Shown here: one piece after another, positions 43,621 through 52,045 of the stretch | Layout: each line of letters starts with the position of its first letter | Position numbering within the stretch: the first letter of the stretch is position 1 | Assembly (NCBI RefSeq): GCF_040448305.1 | Contig: NZ_CP148752.1 | Coordinates: forward strand, 3,100,001-3,164,000 | Length of the DNA stretch: 64,000 nucleotides | From: Pseudomonas fluorescens | Lineage (GTDB): Bacteria; Pseudomonadota; Gammaproteobacteria; Pseudomonadales; Pseudomonadaceae | Direction: 5' to 3' | Notes under the pieces: model-generated | What the model saw: only the letters and a program-made list of their open reading frames with translations | Told to the model about the DNA's origin: nothing | Database searches by the model: none | Program-made: the position numbers and the translations under genes

Positions 43621-43935
43621 TAGCGGGTGTCAGCGTTACGTCTGGCAAGCTACAACGGCTTGCGTCTTTGCCTACAGCTACGCCAGAATCCGCCGGCTTG
43701 TGCGTCTTGGAGCCGGGTTCTATCGTTTGCCGGTCGCTGCAAAACAGCAGCGATCGGGTTTGGTAGCCCGTCTTCGTTCTAGGCGCATTGCGTCACCTTA
43801 ATGCAGTCATTTTTTGGGCTGTGTCTTATATGGTGGCCATGCGCGGGGCTCCCTTGCGGGCGCCGGGTTCTAGTGCGACCGGTCTACCAACCCGCGTGTG
43901 GCCGCCACCCTTCGTTTGGTAGCGAGGGTGATGGT
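43621..43935 (+). other. Two-copy structured element upstream of the DUF6124 gene
   Basis: Two related units occur in tandem about 150 bp apart. Each contains GCCGGGTTCTA (43712-43722, 43862-43872), then CCGGTC (43730-43735, 43879-43884), then TTTGGTAGC (43759-43767, 43915-43923). In the second unit, GGTGGCCATGCGCGGG (43832-43847) pairs along its full length with CCCGCGTGTGGCCGCC (43891-43906), using three G-U pairs, enclosing smaller hairpins. This looks like a folded RNA leader of the gene that follows. An alternative is a mobile intergenic repeat. No protein is predicted. Confidence 0.5.
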
Positions 43936-43965
43936 TCCTTATTATTCGCGCTAGAGGTCCATTCC

Positions 43966-44328
43966 ATGTTCAAAGTTACACCCAATCCCCCGGACACCGA
44001 TCCCGCATCCCCGTACGAAAGCCTCGACTCCCAAAAACTCCACGAAGCCGCCGAGCGCGCCCTCGATCATTACCTCAACCCCGGCCCCGGCATCATGGCC
44101 ACGCCGCGTAAACCCGGCAGCATGTTCATCGTTAATCCCGAGCTGTGTACCGAGACCCTGCTGGTGCACGCCTGCGAGTCGCTGGCTTCGGCCCATGTCA
44201 TGGCCAACGATCTGGTGGATCATCTGCAAGGCACCAGCCGCAATGCGCTGCTGGGCATTGCGCAAGTGATCATGCTCGGAGAACTGGCGGTGAATCGGGC
44301 GCTGGATCAACTCGATCCGCCTGAATAA
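43966..44328 (+). CDS. DUF6124-family small protein
   Basis: This 120-residue soluble protein has the family pattern MFKVTPNPP near the start, then AAERALDHYLNPG, LLVHACESLASAHVMANDLVD and GTSRNALLGIAQVIMLGELAV. The function is unknown; such proteins are common in the P. fluorescens group and often follow intergenic structured sequence like that seen here. The ATG at 43966 follows AGAGGTCC. A REP doublet follows the stop. I can add nothing on role beyond family membership. Confidence 0.8.
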   Translation: MFKVTPNPPDTDPASPYESLDSQKLHEAAERALDHYLNPGPGIMATPRKPGSMFIVNPELCTETLLVHACESLASAHVMANDLVDHLQGTSRNALLGIAQVIMLGELAVNRALDQLDPPE

Positions 44329-44353
44329 CCACAAATCTCCAGATCACAGAATG

Positions 44354-44448
44354 ACCTGTGGGAGCGAGCTTGCTCGCGATGGCGGTAGGTCAGTCAACTT
44401 GGATGTTGAGACTGATGCCCTCATCGCGAGCAAGCTCGCTCCCACAGT
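44354..44448. repeat. REP doublet, spacer family B
   Basis: CTGTGGGAGCGAGCTTGCTCG and inverted partner; spacer GGTCAGTCAAC...ATGTTGAGACTGATGCCCTC, the clearest example of family B. Confidence 0.9.
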
Positions 44449-44478
44449 TTGATCTTCAGTGCGTTCGAATCCACGCGC

Positions 44479-44503
44479 CATTGTTCTGAATACGCAAACA
44501 CTG
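44479..44503. promoter_or_regulatory. LysR-type box upstream of the channel/importer operon
   Basis: The 25-bp site contains TGTT-N11-AACA, the T-N11-A core of LysR-type regulators. Its right half and flank (CGCAAACACTGATGTCGCCG, 44493-44512) match the site upstream of the hydroquinone dioxygenase genes at 19 of 20 positions. The remaining leader to 44684 has a GAGCCC/GGGCTC hairpin (44590-44607) and a CCCC-TTCG-GGGG stem near 44645, with no gene. Confidence 0.7.
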
Positions 44504-44662
44504 ATGTCGCCGAGAATGGAATTGTTGGTGCAGTGGTGGACTTGTAGCCTCCATTACGCCGAACACCACGATCCGCCAACGATCGAGTGGAGCCCGGGCC
44601 AGGGCTCATCAAGACGTCATACCTTGCTTTCGGCCTCATGCCCCTTCGGGGGATTGGCGCCT

Positions 44663-44670
44663 AATAAAAA
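44663..44670 (+). promoter_or_regulatory. A-rich Hfq/Crc-type motif before the channel gene
   Basis: AATAAAAA fits AANAANAA and lies 15 nt before the start codon, beside the ribosome site AAGGAAGG. Suggests catabolite repression. Confidence 0.4.
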
Positions 44671-44684
44671 TAAGGAAGGCAGGT

Positions 44685-46031
44685 ATGAGTATTCGTGCAT
44701 GGGTTTGCGCAGCAACCCTGGTCGCGCCCGTTCTGGGTGCCGAGGTTTTGTTTCCCTCTATGGCTCTGGCAGCAGACGATCCCATGGGTTCGCTGGTGCG
44801 CAGTGTGTTCGGCGACAGCCTTGAGCGCGAACACGGGATCAAGGTCTACGGCTGGGCTCAGGCCGGTGTGATCTATAACAACAACGGCACGGATGACGTC
44901 AGCAAGCAAAGCTTCTTCAATACCGACGAAGGTGTGAACCTCAACCAGTTCGCCCTGGCCGTGGAAAAGAAACCCAAGAGTAATGTGATCGGCCGCGTGG
45001 GACCGTTTCCCGGCGCGATGCCGCAAGAAGCTGACTGGGGTTTTAACGTCACGGCGCTGTACGGCAAGGACGCACGCTTCTTCAAGACTTACGGCTGGGA
45101 CGAAGACCTGAGCGTCAACCGCGACAACAAGCCTGAAGATCCGGCGTTCACCGTCGCCCAGGCTTACGTCAACTTCTACTTCCCCGTGCTCGGCGGCTCG
45201 GAGTTGATGATCGGGATTTTCCACACGCCGCTGGAAAACGAAATCGGTTTCGCCTTGCCATCCCCGGCACCGACTGACTTTTACTCCCACACCTACTCAT
45301 TCATGCACGGCCCGGCCAAACATGCCGGAGCGCTGTACTCGTTCAAACTGCCTTCGGCGCCTGGCGAAAGCATGCTCGGCTTCGAACTGGGGGTGGTCCA
45401 GGGCTGGAACAACCTGCAAGACCCCAATCACTCGCCGGACGTGATCGCCAACGTACGCTGGCGCTCGGCGGACTTCGGCACCTGGATCGACTGGGAAAAC
45501 ATCTACGGCAATGGCGCTGGCGATAGTTTCGCCGAATGCAGCTGTGGGTCGCCGCTGCCGGCGGGCACCAAGGATGACGACTACAAGCGTCTGGCGTCTT
45601 ACCTGACGCTTTCGCAGATCATCGATCCGAACAACCGCGTGGCGCTGGAGTTGAATTACGGCAAGCAGGAGCAGGGCGCTTTCGCCGGGTTTGCCAACAA
45701 AAACGACGCCACCTGGTATGGCACGGACGTCAACTGGTACCACAAACTCAGCGAAAACCTGATGTGGAACAGTCGCGCCGAGTGGTTCTACACCGACGCC
45801 CCGGTCCACGTGATGATGGCCAATATCGACCCGCACACCGGTATTCCCGATCCGACCTGGGGCAGTTTCTACGGCGTCACCACCAACCTGGCCTGGACGC
45901 CGACACCCAACGTGCGCCTGCGTCCGGAACTGCGCTACGACATCCACTCAGGCTCCGGCCGCGATGCCTATGCCGATGGCGAAAAGGACTCGCAAGTGGT
46001 TGCGTCATTCGACGTCAGTTTTTTCTTCTAA
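44685..46031 (+). CDS. Outer-membrane beta-barrel channel of the catabolic island
   Basis: This 448-residue protein has a signal peptide (to about residue 29, SMALA) and strand-rich sequence ending in phenylalanine (VVASFDVSFFF), as expected for an outer-membrane barrel. Sequence such as VYGWAQAGVIYNNNG, AYVNFYFPVLGGSELMIGIF and RLRPELRYDIHSGS resembles the BBP2/DUF1597-type porins linked to uptake of carboxylates or aromatics. It leads an operon with a LIV-type ABC importer, 87 bp before the binding protein, and carries the shared LysR box upstream. It is most simply the outer-membrane route for the importer's substrate. No enzyme function is implied. Confidence 0.75.
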   Translation: MSIRAWVCAATLVAPVLGAEVLFPSMALAADDPMGSLVRSVFGDSLEREHGIKVYGWAQAGVIYNNNGTDDVSKQSFFNTDEGVNLNQFALAVEKKPKSNVIGRVGPFPGAMPQEADWGFNVTALYGKDARFFKTYGWDEDLSVNRDNKPEDPAFTVAQAYVNFYFPVLGGSELMIGIFHTPLENEIGFALPSPAPTDFYSHTYSFMHGPAKHAGALYSFKLPSAPGESMLGFELGVVQGWNNLQDPNHSPDVIANVRWRSADFGTWIDWENIYGNGAGDSFAECSCGSPLPAGTKDDDYKRLASYLTLSQIIDPNNRVALELNYGKQEQGAFAGFANKNDATWYGTDVNWYHKLSENLMWNSRAEWFYTDAPVHVMMANIDPHTGIPDPTWGSFYGVTTNLAWTPTPNVRLRPELRYDIHSGSGRDAYADGEKDSQVVASFDVSFFF

Positions 46032-46118
46032 ACGGATTTCTCCGGTTTACCCCTGACCCTGCGTGATGGCCCGGCCACACGTGGCGACCCTGTTCGTCCA
46101 GGCTTTTGGAGTACTTAC

Positions 46119-47429
46119 ATGACAGACAACAACGATAAAAACCTGTTTGGCCGCGACTTCTCCCGCCGTGATTTCCTGCGCAGTACCGGCGTGGCTGCCG
46201 GCGGCGTGGCACTGGCCAGCCTGCCGTTCAACTTTGCCATTGGCAGCGAGCGGGTGATCAAGCTCGGTTATGTCAGCCCGCAGACCGGGCCGTTGGCGCC
46301 CTTTGCGGCGGCCGACAACTACATCATCGAGTCGCTCAAGCAAGTCTTGAAGAACTCGATCACCGTGGCCGGCAAGGCCTATCGCCTGGAGGTCATCGTC
46401 AAGGACAGCCAGTCCAACCCCAACCGCGCGGCGGAAGTGGCGAGCGAGCTGATTCTCTCGGACCAGGTCGATCTGATGCTGGTGTCGTCGACCCCGGAAA
46501 CCACCAACCCGGTGTCCGACCAATGCGAAATCAACGAAATCCCGTGCATCTCCACGGTGGCGCCGTGGCAGCCGTGGTTCTTTACCCGTGGCGGCAAGCC
46601 GGAGCAAGGTTTCGAATGGACTTACCACTTTTTCTGGGGCCTGGAAGATGTGATCGGTACTTACAGCGCCATGTGGGGGGCGATGCCGTCCAACAAAGTC
46701 GTCGGCGGCCTGTTCCCCAATGACGGCGACGGCAATGCGTGGGGCGACCAGAAGCTCGGTTTCCCGCAGGTACTGGCGCAAAAGGGCTTTCAACTGGTCG
46801 ACCCTGGTCGCTTTCAGAGCCTGACCGACGATTTCTCCGCACAAATCGCCGCGTTCAAAAAGGCCGACGTCGAGATCGTGACCGGCGTGGTCATCCCGCC
46901 GGACCTGAGCACGTTCTGGACCCAGGCCCGGCAGCAAGGTTTCAATCCGAAAGCCGTGTCGGTGGGCAAGGCATTGTTGTTCCCGACGGCAGTCGAGGCA
47001 CTGGGCAAGGCCGGCAACAACCTGTCGACCGAAATCTGGTGGAGCCCGACGCATCCGTTCAGCTCGTCATTGACTGGCGCCAGCGCCGGGCAACTGGCCC
47101 AGGGTTTTACCCAGGCGACCGGCAAGCAGTGGACGCAACCATTGGGGTTCGTGCATGCCCTGTTCGAACTGGCCGTGGACATCCTCAAGCGCACCGAAGA
47201 AATCGGCAACGCCCAAGCGGTCCGCGATGCCTTGCTCAAGACCAACCTCAACACCGTGGTCGGCCCGATCAACTGGAGCGGCGGGCCGGTGAAGAACGTC
47301 GCCAAGACGCCTCTGGTCAGCGGCCAGTGGCGCCTGGGCAAGGACAACAAATACGACCTGATCGTGACCAGCAATGCCACCGCGCCAGCGATTCCGTTGG
47401 GTGGCGAGATGCAGGCCATTACGTATTGA
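46119..47429 (+). CDS. LIV-family ABC transporter substrate-binding protein, Tat-exported
   Basis: This 436-residue protein has a twin-arginine signal (FSRRDFLRSTGVAAGGVALA) and a Peripla_BP_6 fold of the amino-acid/amide type, with LGYVSPQTGPLAPFAAADNY, SNPNRAAEVASELILSD and ISTVAPWQPWFFTRGG. Related proteins in aromatic clusters bind amides, aromatic acids or phenols rather than branched-chain amino acids. Folding before export is unusual for the LIV family in general but common in this branch. It is followed by LivG-, LivF-, LivH- and LivM-type genes, a complete importer. Confidence 0.85.
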   Translation: MTDNNDKNLFGRDFSRRDFLRSTGVAAGGVALASLPFNFAIGSERVIKLGYVSPQTGPLAPFAAADNYIIESLKQVLKNSITVAGKAYRLEVIVKDSQSNPNRAAEVASELILSDQVDLMLVSSTPETTNPVSDQCEINEIPCISTVAPWQPWFFTRGGKPEQGFEWTYHFFWGLEDVIGTYSAMWGAMPSNKVVGGLFPNDGDGNAWGDQKLGFPQVLAQKGFQLVDPGRFQSLTDDFSAQIAAFKKADVEIVTGVVIPPDLSTFWTQARQQGFNPKAVSVGKALLFPTAVEALGKAGNNLSTEIWWSPTHPFSSSLTGASAGQLAQGFTQATGKQWTQPLGFVHALFELAVDILKRTEEIGNAQAVRDALLKTNLNTVVGPINWSGGPVKNVAKTPLVSGQWRLGKDNKYDLIVTSNATAPAIPLGGEMQAITY

Positions 47430-47454
47430 TCGCGCAACAGTACACGGGTGCACC

Positions 47455-48180
47455 ATGCAACAGCCACTTCTGCAAATGACCGATGTGCACAAAAGCTACG
47501 GCCAGGTGAAGGTCACGGATGCCATCGACCTGACCCTGCAACCCGGTGAAGCACTGGGCATCATCGGGCCCAACGGTGCGGGTAAAAGCACGCTGTTCAA
47601 CCTGATCGCCGGTGGTGTGGCGGCGGACAAAGGCACGATTCATTTCGAGGGCCGCAACGTCACCCGAGAACCGGTGTTCAAGCGCTGCCAGCAAGGCATT
47701 GGCCGTTCCCACCAGATCCCGCACCCGTTCGTGAAAATGACCGTGTTCGAGAACCTGCTGGTGGGCGCGACCTTTGGTGCGCGGTTGCGGGACAAGGAAG
47801 CCAGTCAGTGGTGTGCGCAAACATTGGAGCTCACCGGCTTGATGCGCAAGGCCAACGTGCTGGCCGGCTCACTGACCTTGCTCGACCGCAAACGCCTGGA
47901 AATGGCCCGGGCCTTGTCGACGCAACCGCGCCTGCTGTTGCTCGACGAAATTGCCGGTGGCCTGACCGAACCGGAATGCCTGGCACTGGTGGAAACCATT
48001 CAGGGCATCCACAAGTCCGGTGTCGCCATCATCTGGATCGAGCACATCGTGCATGCCTTGCTGGCGGTGGTCAGTCGCCTGACGGTGATCAACTTCGGCG
48101 CCAAGCTGGCCGAAGGCGAGCCGCGCAGTGTCATGGCCGACCCTCGGGTCCAGGACATCTACATGGGCATCGGGAGCTGA
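47455..48180 (+). CDS. LivG-type ABC ATP-binding protein
   Basis: This 241-residue ATPase has Walker A GPNGAGKST (residues 38-46) and Walker B LLLLDEIAGGLTEPE. The signature region reads AGSLTLLDRKRLEMARAL instead of the usual LSGGQ, a variant seen in LivG proteins of aromatic-uptake clusters. GRSHQIPHPFVKMTVFENL contains the Q-loop. The start ATG at 47455 lies 25 bp after the binding-protein stop. It forms a heterodimer with the LivF-type protein. Confidence 0.87.
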   Translation: MQQPLLQMTDVHKSYGQVKVTDAIDLTLQPGEALGIIGPNGAGKSTLFNLIAGGVAADKGTIHFEGRNVTREPVFKRCQQGIGRSHQIPHPFVKMTVFENLLVGATFGARLRDKEASQWCAQTLELTGLMRKANVLAGSLTLLDRKRLEMARALSTQPRLLLLDEIAGGLTEPECLALVETIQGIHKSGVAIIWIEHIVHALLAVVSRLTVINFGAKLAEGEPRSVMADPRVQDIYMGIGS

Positions 48181-48183
48181 CGC

Positions 48184-48876
48184 ATGCTGACCATTGAAAA
48201 ACTCTGTGCCGGTTACGGCGACTTTCAAGCGTTGTTCGACATCAGCCTGACCCTTGATGCCGGTGAAACCGTGGCGATCATCGGTTCCAACGGCGCGGGC
48301 AAATCAACATTCCTGCGCTCACTCGCCGGGCTGATCAAGAACCAGCCGGGCGCCATCCACTTCAAGGGCCAGGCCATCGGTGACCTGGCGGCCAATCAGG
48401 TGTTGGAGCGGGGCATCGCGCTGGTGCCGGAAGGCCGCAAGCTGTTCCCCTCGCTGACGGTCGAAGAAAACCTGTTGATCGGTGCCTACAGCAAACGCCC
48501 CGGTCCATGGACCCTGGCGCGGATCTACCAGCTGTTTCCTGTGCTGGAAAAACTGCGCAAGCGTCCCGGCACCGCGCTGTCCGGCGGCCAACAGCAAATG
48601 GTTGCGATTGGCCGGGGCCTGATGGCCAACCCGCATTTGCTGTTGTGCGACGAAATCAGCCTGGGCCTGGCGCCGACGACGATCAAGGACATCTACGCTG
48701 CGCTGCCCTCGATCAAGGCCGACGGCACCACGGTGATTCTCGTCGAGCAAGACATCAATCAGGCACTGAGTGTGTGCGACCGCTTCTATTGCTTCCAGGA
48801 AGGGCGCGTGTCCCTGACCGGTCGTCCTGGGGATGCGGACAAAGCACAAATCAAAGCCGCGTATTTCGGGATCTAG
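48184..48876 (+). CDS. LivF-type ABC ATP-binding protein
   Basis: This 230-residue ATPase has Walker A GSNGAGKST, the LivF-type GIALVPEGRKLFPSLTVEENL, signature LSGGQQQMVAIGRGLM and Walker B LLLCDEISLGLAP. It follows the LivG-type gene by 3 bp and precedes the permease by 2 bp, so translation is coupled. Together with LivG it drives import of the island's substrate. Confidence 0.88.
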   Translation: MLTIEKLCAGYGDFQALFDISLTLDAGETVAIIGSNGAGKSTFLRSLAGLIKNQPGAIHFKGQAIGDLAANQVLERGIALVPEGRKLFPSLTVEENLLIGAYSKRPGPWTLARIYQLFPVLEKLRKRPGTALSGGQQQMVAIGRGLMANPHLLLCDEISLGLAPTTIKDIYAALPSIKADGTTVILVEQDINQALSVCDRFYCFQEGRVSLTGRPGDADKAQIKAAYFGI

Positions 48877-48878
48877 TG

Positions 48879-49742
48879 ATGGAATGGCTCAATACTTTGC
48901 TTCAAGGCATGTTGCTCGGCGGCCTGTACGCGATGTTCGCGGTGGGGTTGTCGTTGATGTTCGGCATCATGCGCCTGGTCAATATCGCCCACGGCGACTT
49001 CATCGTCCTGGCGTCGTACATGGCGCTGCTGGTGGTCAATCATCTGGGGTTCAGCCCGTTGGCGAGCTTGCTGATCGTGGTGCCGCTGATGTTCTGTTTC
49101 GGCTACCTGTTGCAACGGCTGTTGCTCAACCGGACGCTGGGCCAGGACATTCTGCCGCCGTTGCTGGTGACCTTCGGCCTGTCGATCATCGTGCAGAACG
49201 TGCTGCTGGAATTCTTCAGTGCCGACAGCCAGAAACTGGCTCAAGGCGACCTGGAGGTCGCCAGCGTCAGCATTGGCAGCCTGAGCGTCGGCGTGATGCC
49301 GCTGATCGTGTTCTGCAGTGCGCTGCTGATCATCGGCGGCCTGCAATTGCTGTTCTACAAGACTTCGTTGGGCCGGGCGTTTCGCGCCACCTCCGATGAC
49401 CAGCACACCGCGCGGCTGATGGGCGTCAACAATGCGCACATCTTCGGCCTGGCCATGGCGCTGGCGATGGCCGTGGTGTCGATTGCCGGGGTGTTTCTGG
49501 CGATTCGCACCAGCTTCGACCCCACCGTGGGGCCGGCGCGGCTGTTGTACGGTTTCGAAGCGGTGATCATCGGTGGATTGGGCAGCCTGTGGGGCACGTT
49601 GGCCGGTGGGGTGATTCTCGGCGTTGCGCAATCTCTGGGGGCAAAAATCGATCCCGGCTGGCAAATCCTCGCCGGTCATCTTGTGTTCCTGCTGATCCTG
49701 GTCGTGCGCCCGCGTGGCCTGTTTCCCCGGAGTGTCGACTGA
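48879..49742 (+). CDS. LivH-type ABC permease
   Basis: This 287-residue inner-membrane permease has about eight helices and LivH motifs: LLQGMLLGGLYAMFAVGLSL, GIMRLVNIAHGDFI, SLGRAFRATSDDQHTARLMG and FEAVIIGGLGSLWGTLAGG. The start ATG at 48879 is two bases after the LivF-type stop; its own stop overlaps the next gene (TGATG). It forms the membrane channel with the LivM-type protein. Confidence 0.87.
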   Translation: MEWLNTLLQGMLLGGLYAMFAVGLSLMFGIMRLVNIAHGDFIVLASYMALLVVNHLGFSPLASLLIVVPLMFCFGYLLQRLLLNRTLGQDILPPLLVTFGLSIIVQNVLLEFFSADSQKLAQGDLEVASVSIGSLSVGVMPLIVFCSALLIIGGLQLLFYKTSLGRAFRATSDDQHTARLMGVNNAHIFGLAMALAMAVVSIAGVFLAIRTSFDPTVGPARLLYGFEAVIIGGLGSLWGTLAGGVILGVAQSLGAKIDPGWQILAGHLVFLLILVVRPRGLFPRSVD

Positions 49743-50776
49743 TGAATGCCTTGAACAACCCAGCACTTAGGTTTCGCGTACAACGCACGACCACCAGCAG
49801 CACCATCGGCCTGTCGTTGCTGGGCCTGTGCGTATTGATCTTGCTCAGTGCACCCTTGTGGGCCGACCGGGCGACCCTGCGCCTGGTGGTGGAGTTCGCC
49901 TATTACCTGGCGTTGGCGCAAATGTGGAACTTGCTGGCGGGCTACGCCGGCATGGTCTCGGTAGGGCAGCAGGCCTTCGTCGGTCTGGGCGGCTATCTGC
50001 TGTTCATGCTGGCGAGCCAATTCGGAGTGCCGCCCTTGGTCGCGGTATTGCTCTCCGGCGTGTTGGTGGCATTGCTGGCGATTCCCACGGCGCTGATCGT
50101 GTTTCGTCTGCGTGGCGCCTATTTCGCCATCGGTACCTGGGTGGTGGCGGAGGTCTTCCGTTTGGGCCTGGCGCAGATGAGCAGCCTCGGCGGTGGTTCC
50201 GGGCAAAGCCTGCCGGCGGCGATTGTGCGGCAGATCGGCAATGACCGGGACGGGCGCGAAACGCTGATCTATTTCACCGCGCTGGCCATCGCCATTGCCG
50301 CCGTGGCAGTGGTGTTTTTTCTGCTGCGCTCGCGTCAGGGCCTGGCACTGGCATCGATTCGTGATTCTGAACCAGCGTCCGGTAGCCTCGGTGTCGATAC
50401 GTTCCGCACTAAATTGATGGTCTACGTACTGGCCGCCGGTTGCACGGGGGTGGTCGGGGCGCTGATCTTCCTGCAAAAACTGCGCATATCCCCGGACGCC
50501 GCGTTCAACCTGCAGGACTGGACGGCGGTGGTGATCTTTATCGTGATCATCGGCGGCATCGGCACCCTCGAAGGACCGTTGATTGGCACGCTGATTTACT
50601 TCGTATTGCGAGGCTGCCTGGCGCAGTACGGTGCGGTGTACATGATCATTCTTGGCGTGGTCGCGGTGGTGATGATGCTCAAGGCCCCGCAAGGGGTGTG
50701 GGGACTGATCAGCGAACGCCTTGGCTGGCAGGTTTTCCCGATGCAGCGGCGGTTGTCCGCTGCGCCCCGGCCATGA
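49742..50776 (+). CDS. LivM-type ABC permease
   Basis: This 344-residue permease has about ten helices and LivM features: QMWNLLAGYAGMVSVGQQAF, LRGAYFAIGTWVVAEVFRLG, LASIRDSEPASGSLGVDTFRTKLM and IGGIGTLEGPLIG. It is the last gene of the importer operon; a REP doublet follows. The LIV-type label refers to architecture, and the substrate is inferred to be a phenolic or its precursor from the neighbouring catabolic operon. Confidence 0.87.
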   Translation: MNALNNPALRFRVQRTTTSSTIGLSLLGLCVLILLSAPLWADRATLRLVVEFAYYLALAQMWNLLAGYAGMVSVGQQAFVGLGGYLLFMLASQFGVPPLVAVLLSGVLVALLAIPTALIVFRLRGAYFAIGTWVVAEVFRLGLAQMSSLGGGSGQSLPAAIVRQIGNDRDGRETLIYFTALAIAIAAVAVVFFLLRSRQGLALASIRDSEPASGSLGVDTFRTKLMVYVLAAGCTGVVGALIFLQKLRISPDAAFNLQDWTAVVIFIVIIGGIGTLEGPLIGTLIYFVLRGCLAQYGAVYMIILGVVAVVMMLKAPQGVWGLISERLGWQVFPMQRRLSAAPRP

Positions 50777-50893
50777 CCTGTAGGAGCGAGCTCGCTCGCG
50801 ATGGACGTTAACGATAACGCCGGGTACCTGACACCCCGCGGTGTTCTCAGGTCCATCGTCGGAACGCCGCCCGGAGCAAGCTCGCTCCTACAG
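50777..50893. repeat. REP doublet, spacer family A, right arm altered
   Basis: Left arm CCTGTAGGAGCGAGCTCGCTC; right arm interrupted by a GC-rich segment (TCGGAACGCCGCCCGGAGCA) before GCTCGCTCCTACAG. Spacer matches family A (GTTAACGATAACGCCGGG). Confidence 0.85.
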
Positions 50894-50983
50894 GCAGGTT
50901 TTCGCCCGGGATCTGGAGTGCGAGGTGCCGACAGGCTAACCTCGCTGTTCCTATAAGAACAAAAGCATCCAGAGAACCTGCCC

Positions 50984-51913
50984 ATGGATCGTTTACTCAG
51001 TGTCGAAGCCTTTGTGCGGGTGGCCGAAACCGGCAACTTCGCCAAGGCGGCCCAGCAACTGGGCGTGACTCGCTCGGTGATCACCCATCGCATCCAGCAA
51101 CTGGAACAGTTCATCAACGCGCCGCTGTTCCACCGCAGCACCCGCCATGTGCGGCTCTCCGAAGTAGGCGAGACGTACTACAAGGAATGCGCCGACATGG
51201 TCGCGGGTTTCAACTCGCTGACCGAGCACATGCGCGAACTGCGGGCCAAACCCACCGGCAAATTGCGCGTGCAGATGCTGCCGGGCTTTGCCATCGGTCA
51301 CTTCGGCCGAATGCTGGCCGAGTTCACCCGACTGTACCCGGACATCGAAGTCGACGTGATCGTCAATGACCGGGTGGTGGACCCCATCGAAGAAGGTTTC
51401 GATGTGGCGTTCCAGATGTTCCCGCCGATGGCCGAAACCTTGATCGAGCGCAAGCTGTTCAGCGTGCGCCGATTGTTCTGCATGTCGCCCGATTACGCCG
51501 AGGAGTTCGGCGTGCCCACCCATCCCCAGGAATTGTTGCAACACAAGATCGCCTTGTACGAAGGCTATCCGTCGCGCAATCGCTGGATCTTCACCCGCGA
51601 CGACGAGCAAGTGGAACTGAGCCTGCCGGGCCAGGTGCGCTCGAACTCGGTGCATTTACTGCGCGATTACGCGCAGACTGGTGTGTGCATTGTCTGCCTG
51701 CCGACCCTGGTGGCCAGCGATGACTTGCTCAGCGGCAAGCTGATTCCGGTGTTGCCGGAGTATGCGTTGTCGTCGTTCAATTTCTCGGCGGTGTATCCCG
51801 CCACCCAGCGCCGGGCCTTGAAAGTGCGTACGTTGATCGACTTTCTGGTGGACAACTTCGGCGATGAGCCATGCTGGGACAAGCCCTTGCTGGAGCGTGG
51901 CTGGGTCCGTTGA
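50984..51913 (+). CDS. LysR-type regulator of the hydroquinone island
   Basis: This 309-residue protein has an N-terminal LysR helix-turn-helix (MDRLLSVEAFVRVAETGNF, KAAQQLGVTRSVITHRIQQL) and a C-terminal effector domain (about 90-300). It lies between the importer operon and the dioxygenase operon, both of which carry the same T-N11-A site in their promoters. The simplest reading is that it activates both in response to a phenol or ring-cleavage intermediate. In the p-nitrophenol and 4-hydroxyacetophenone clusters of other pseudomonads a LysR protein plays this role. The effector is unknown. Confidence 0.85.
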   Translation: MDRLLSVEAFVRVAETGNFAKAAQQLGVTRSVITHRIQQLEQFINAPLFHRSTRHVRLSEVGETYYKECADMVAGFNSLTEHMRELRAKPTGKLRVQMLPGFAIGHFGRMLAEFTRLYPDIEVDVIVNDRVVDPIEEGFDVAFQMFPPMAETLIERKLFSVRRLFCMSPDYAEEFGVPTHPQELLQHKIALYEGYPSRNRWIFTRDDEQVELSLPGQVRSNSVHLLRDYAQTGVCIVCLPTLVASDDLLSGKLIPVLPEYALSSFNFSAVYPATQRRALKVRTLIDFLVDNFGDEPCWDKPLLERGWVR

Positions 51914-51927
51914 GCCAATACACGAAA

Positions 51928-52030
51928 CCTGTGGGAGCGGGTTTGCTCGCGATGGTCGTTAACGATTGCGCGTGACTACTGACGAAACGCGGCGCTCTTG
52001 AGTCCATCGCGAGCAAGCTCGCTCCTACAG
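51928..52030. repeat. REP doublet, spacer partly family A
   Basis: CTGTGGGAGCGGGTTTGCTCG...GAGCAAGCTCGCTCCTACAG; the spacer keeps GGTCGTTAACGAT but then diverges. It lies between the LysR gene and the dioxygenase promoter. Confidence 0.85.
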
Positions 52031-52045
52031 GGGGTGTGCGGGCTT

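Noticed and set aside
43801..43965. An N-terminal extension of the DUF6124 protein reading through the structured element
   Set aside because: The extension is translated from the paired RNA-like sequence and lacks the conserved MFKVTPNPP start, which has its own ribosome site.
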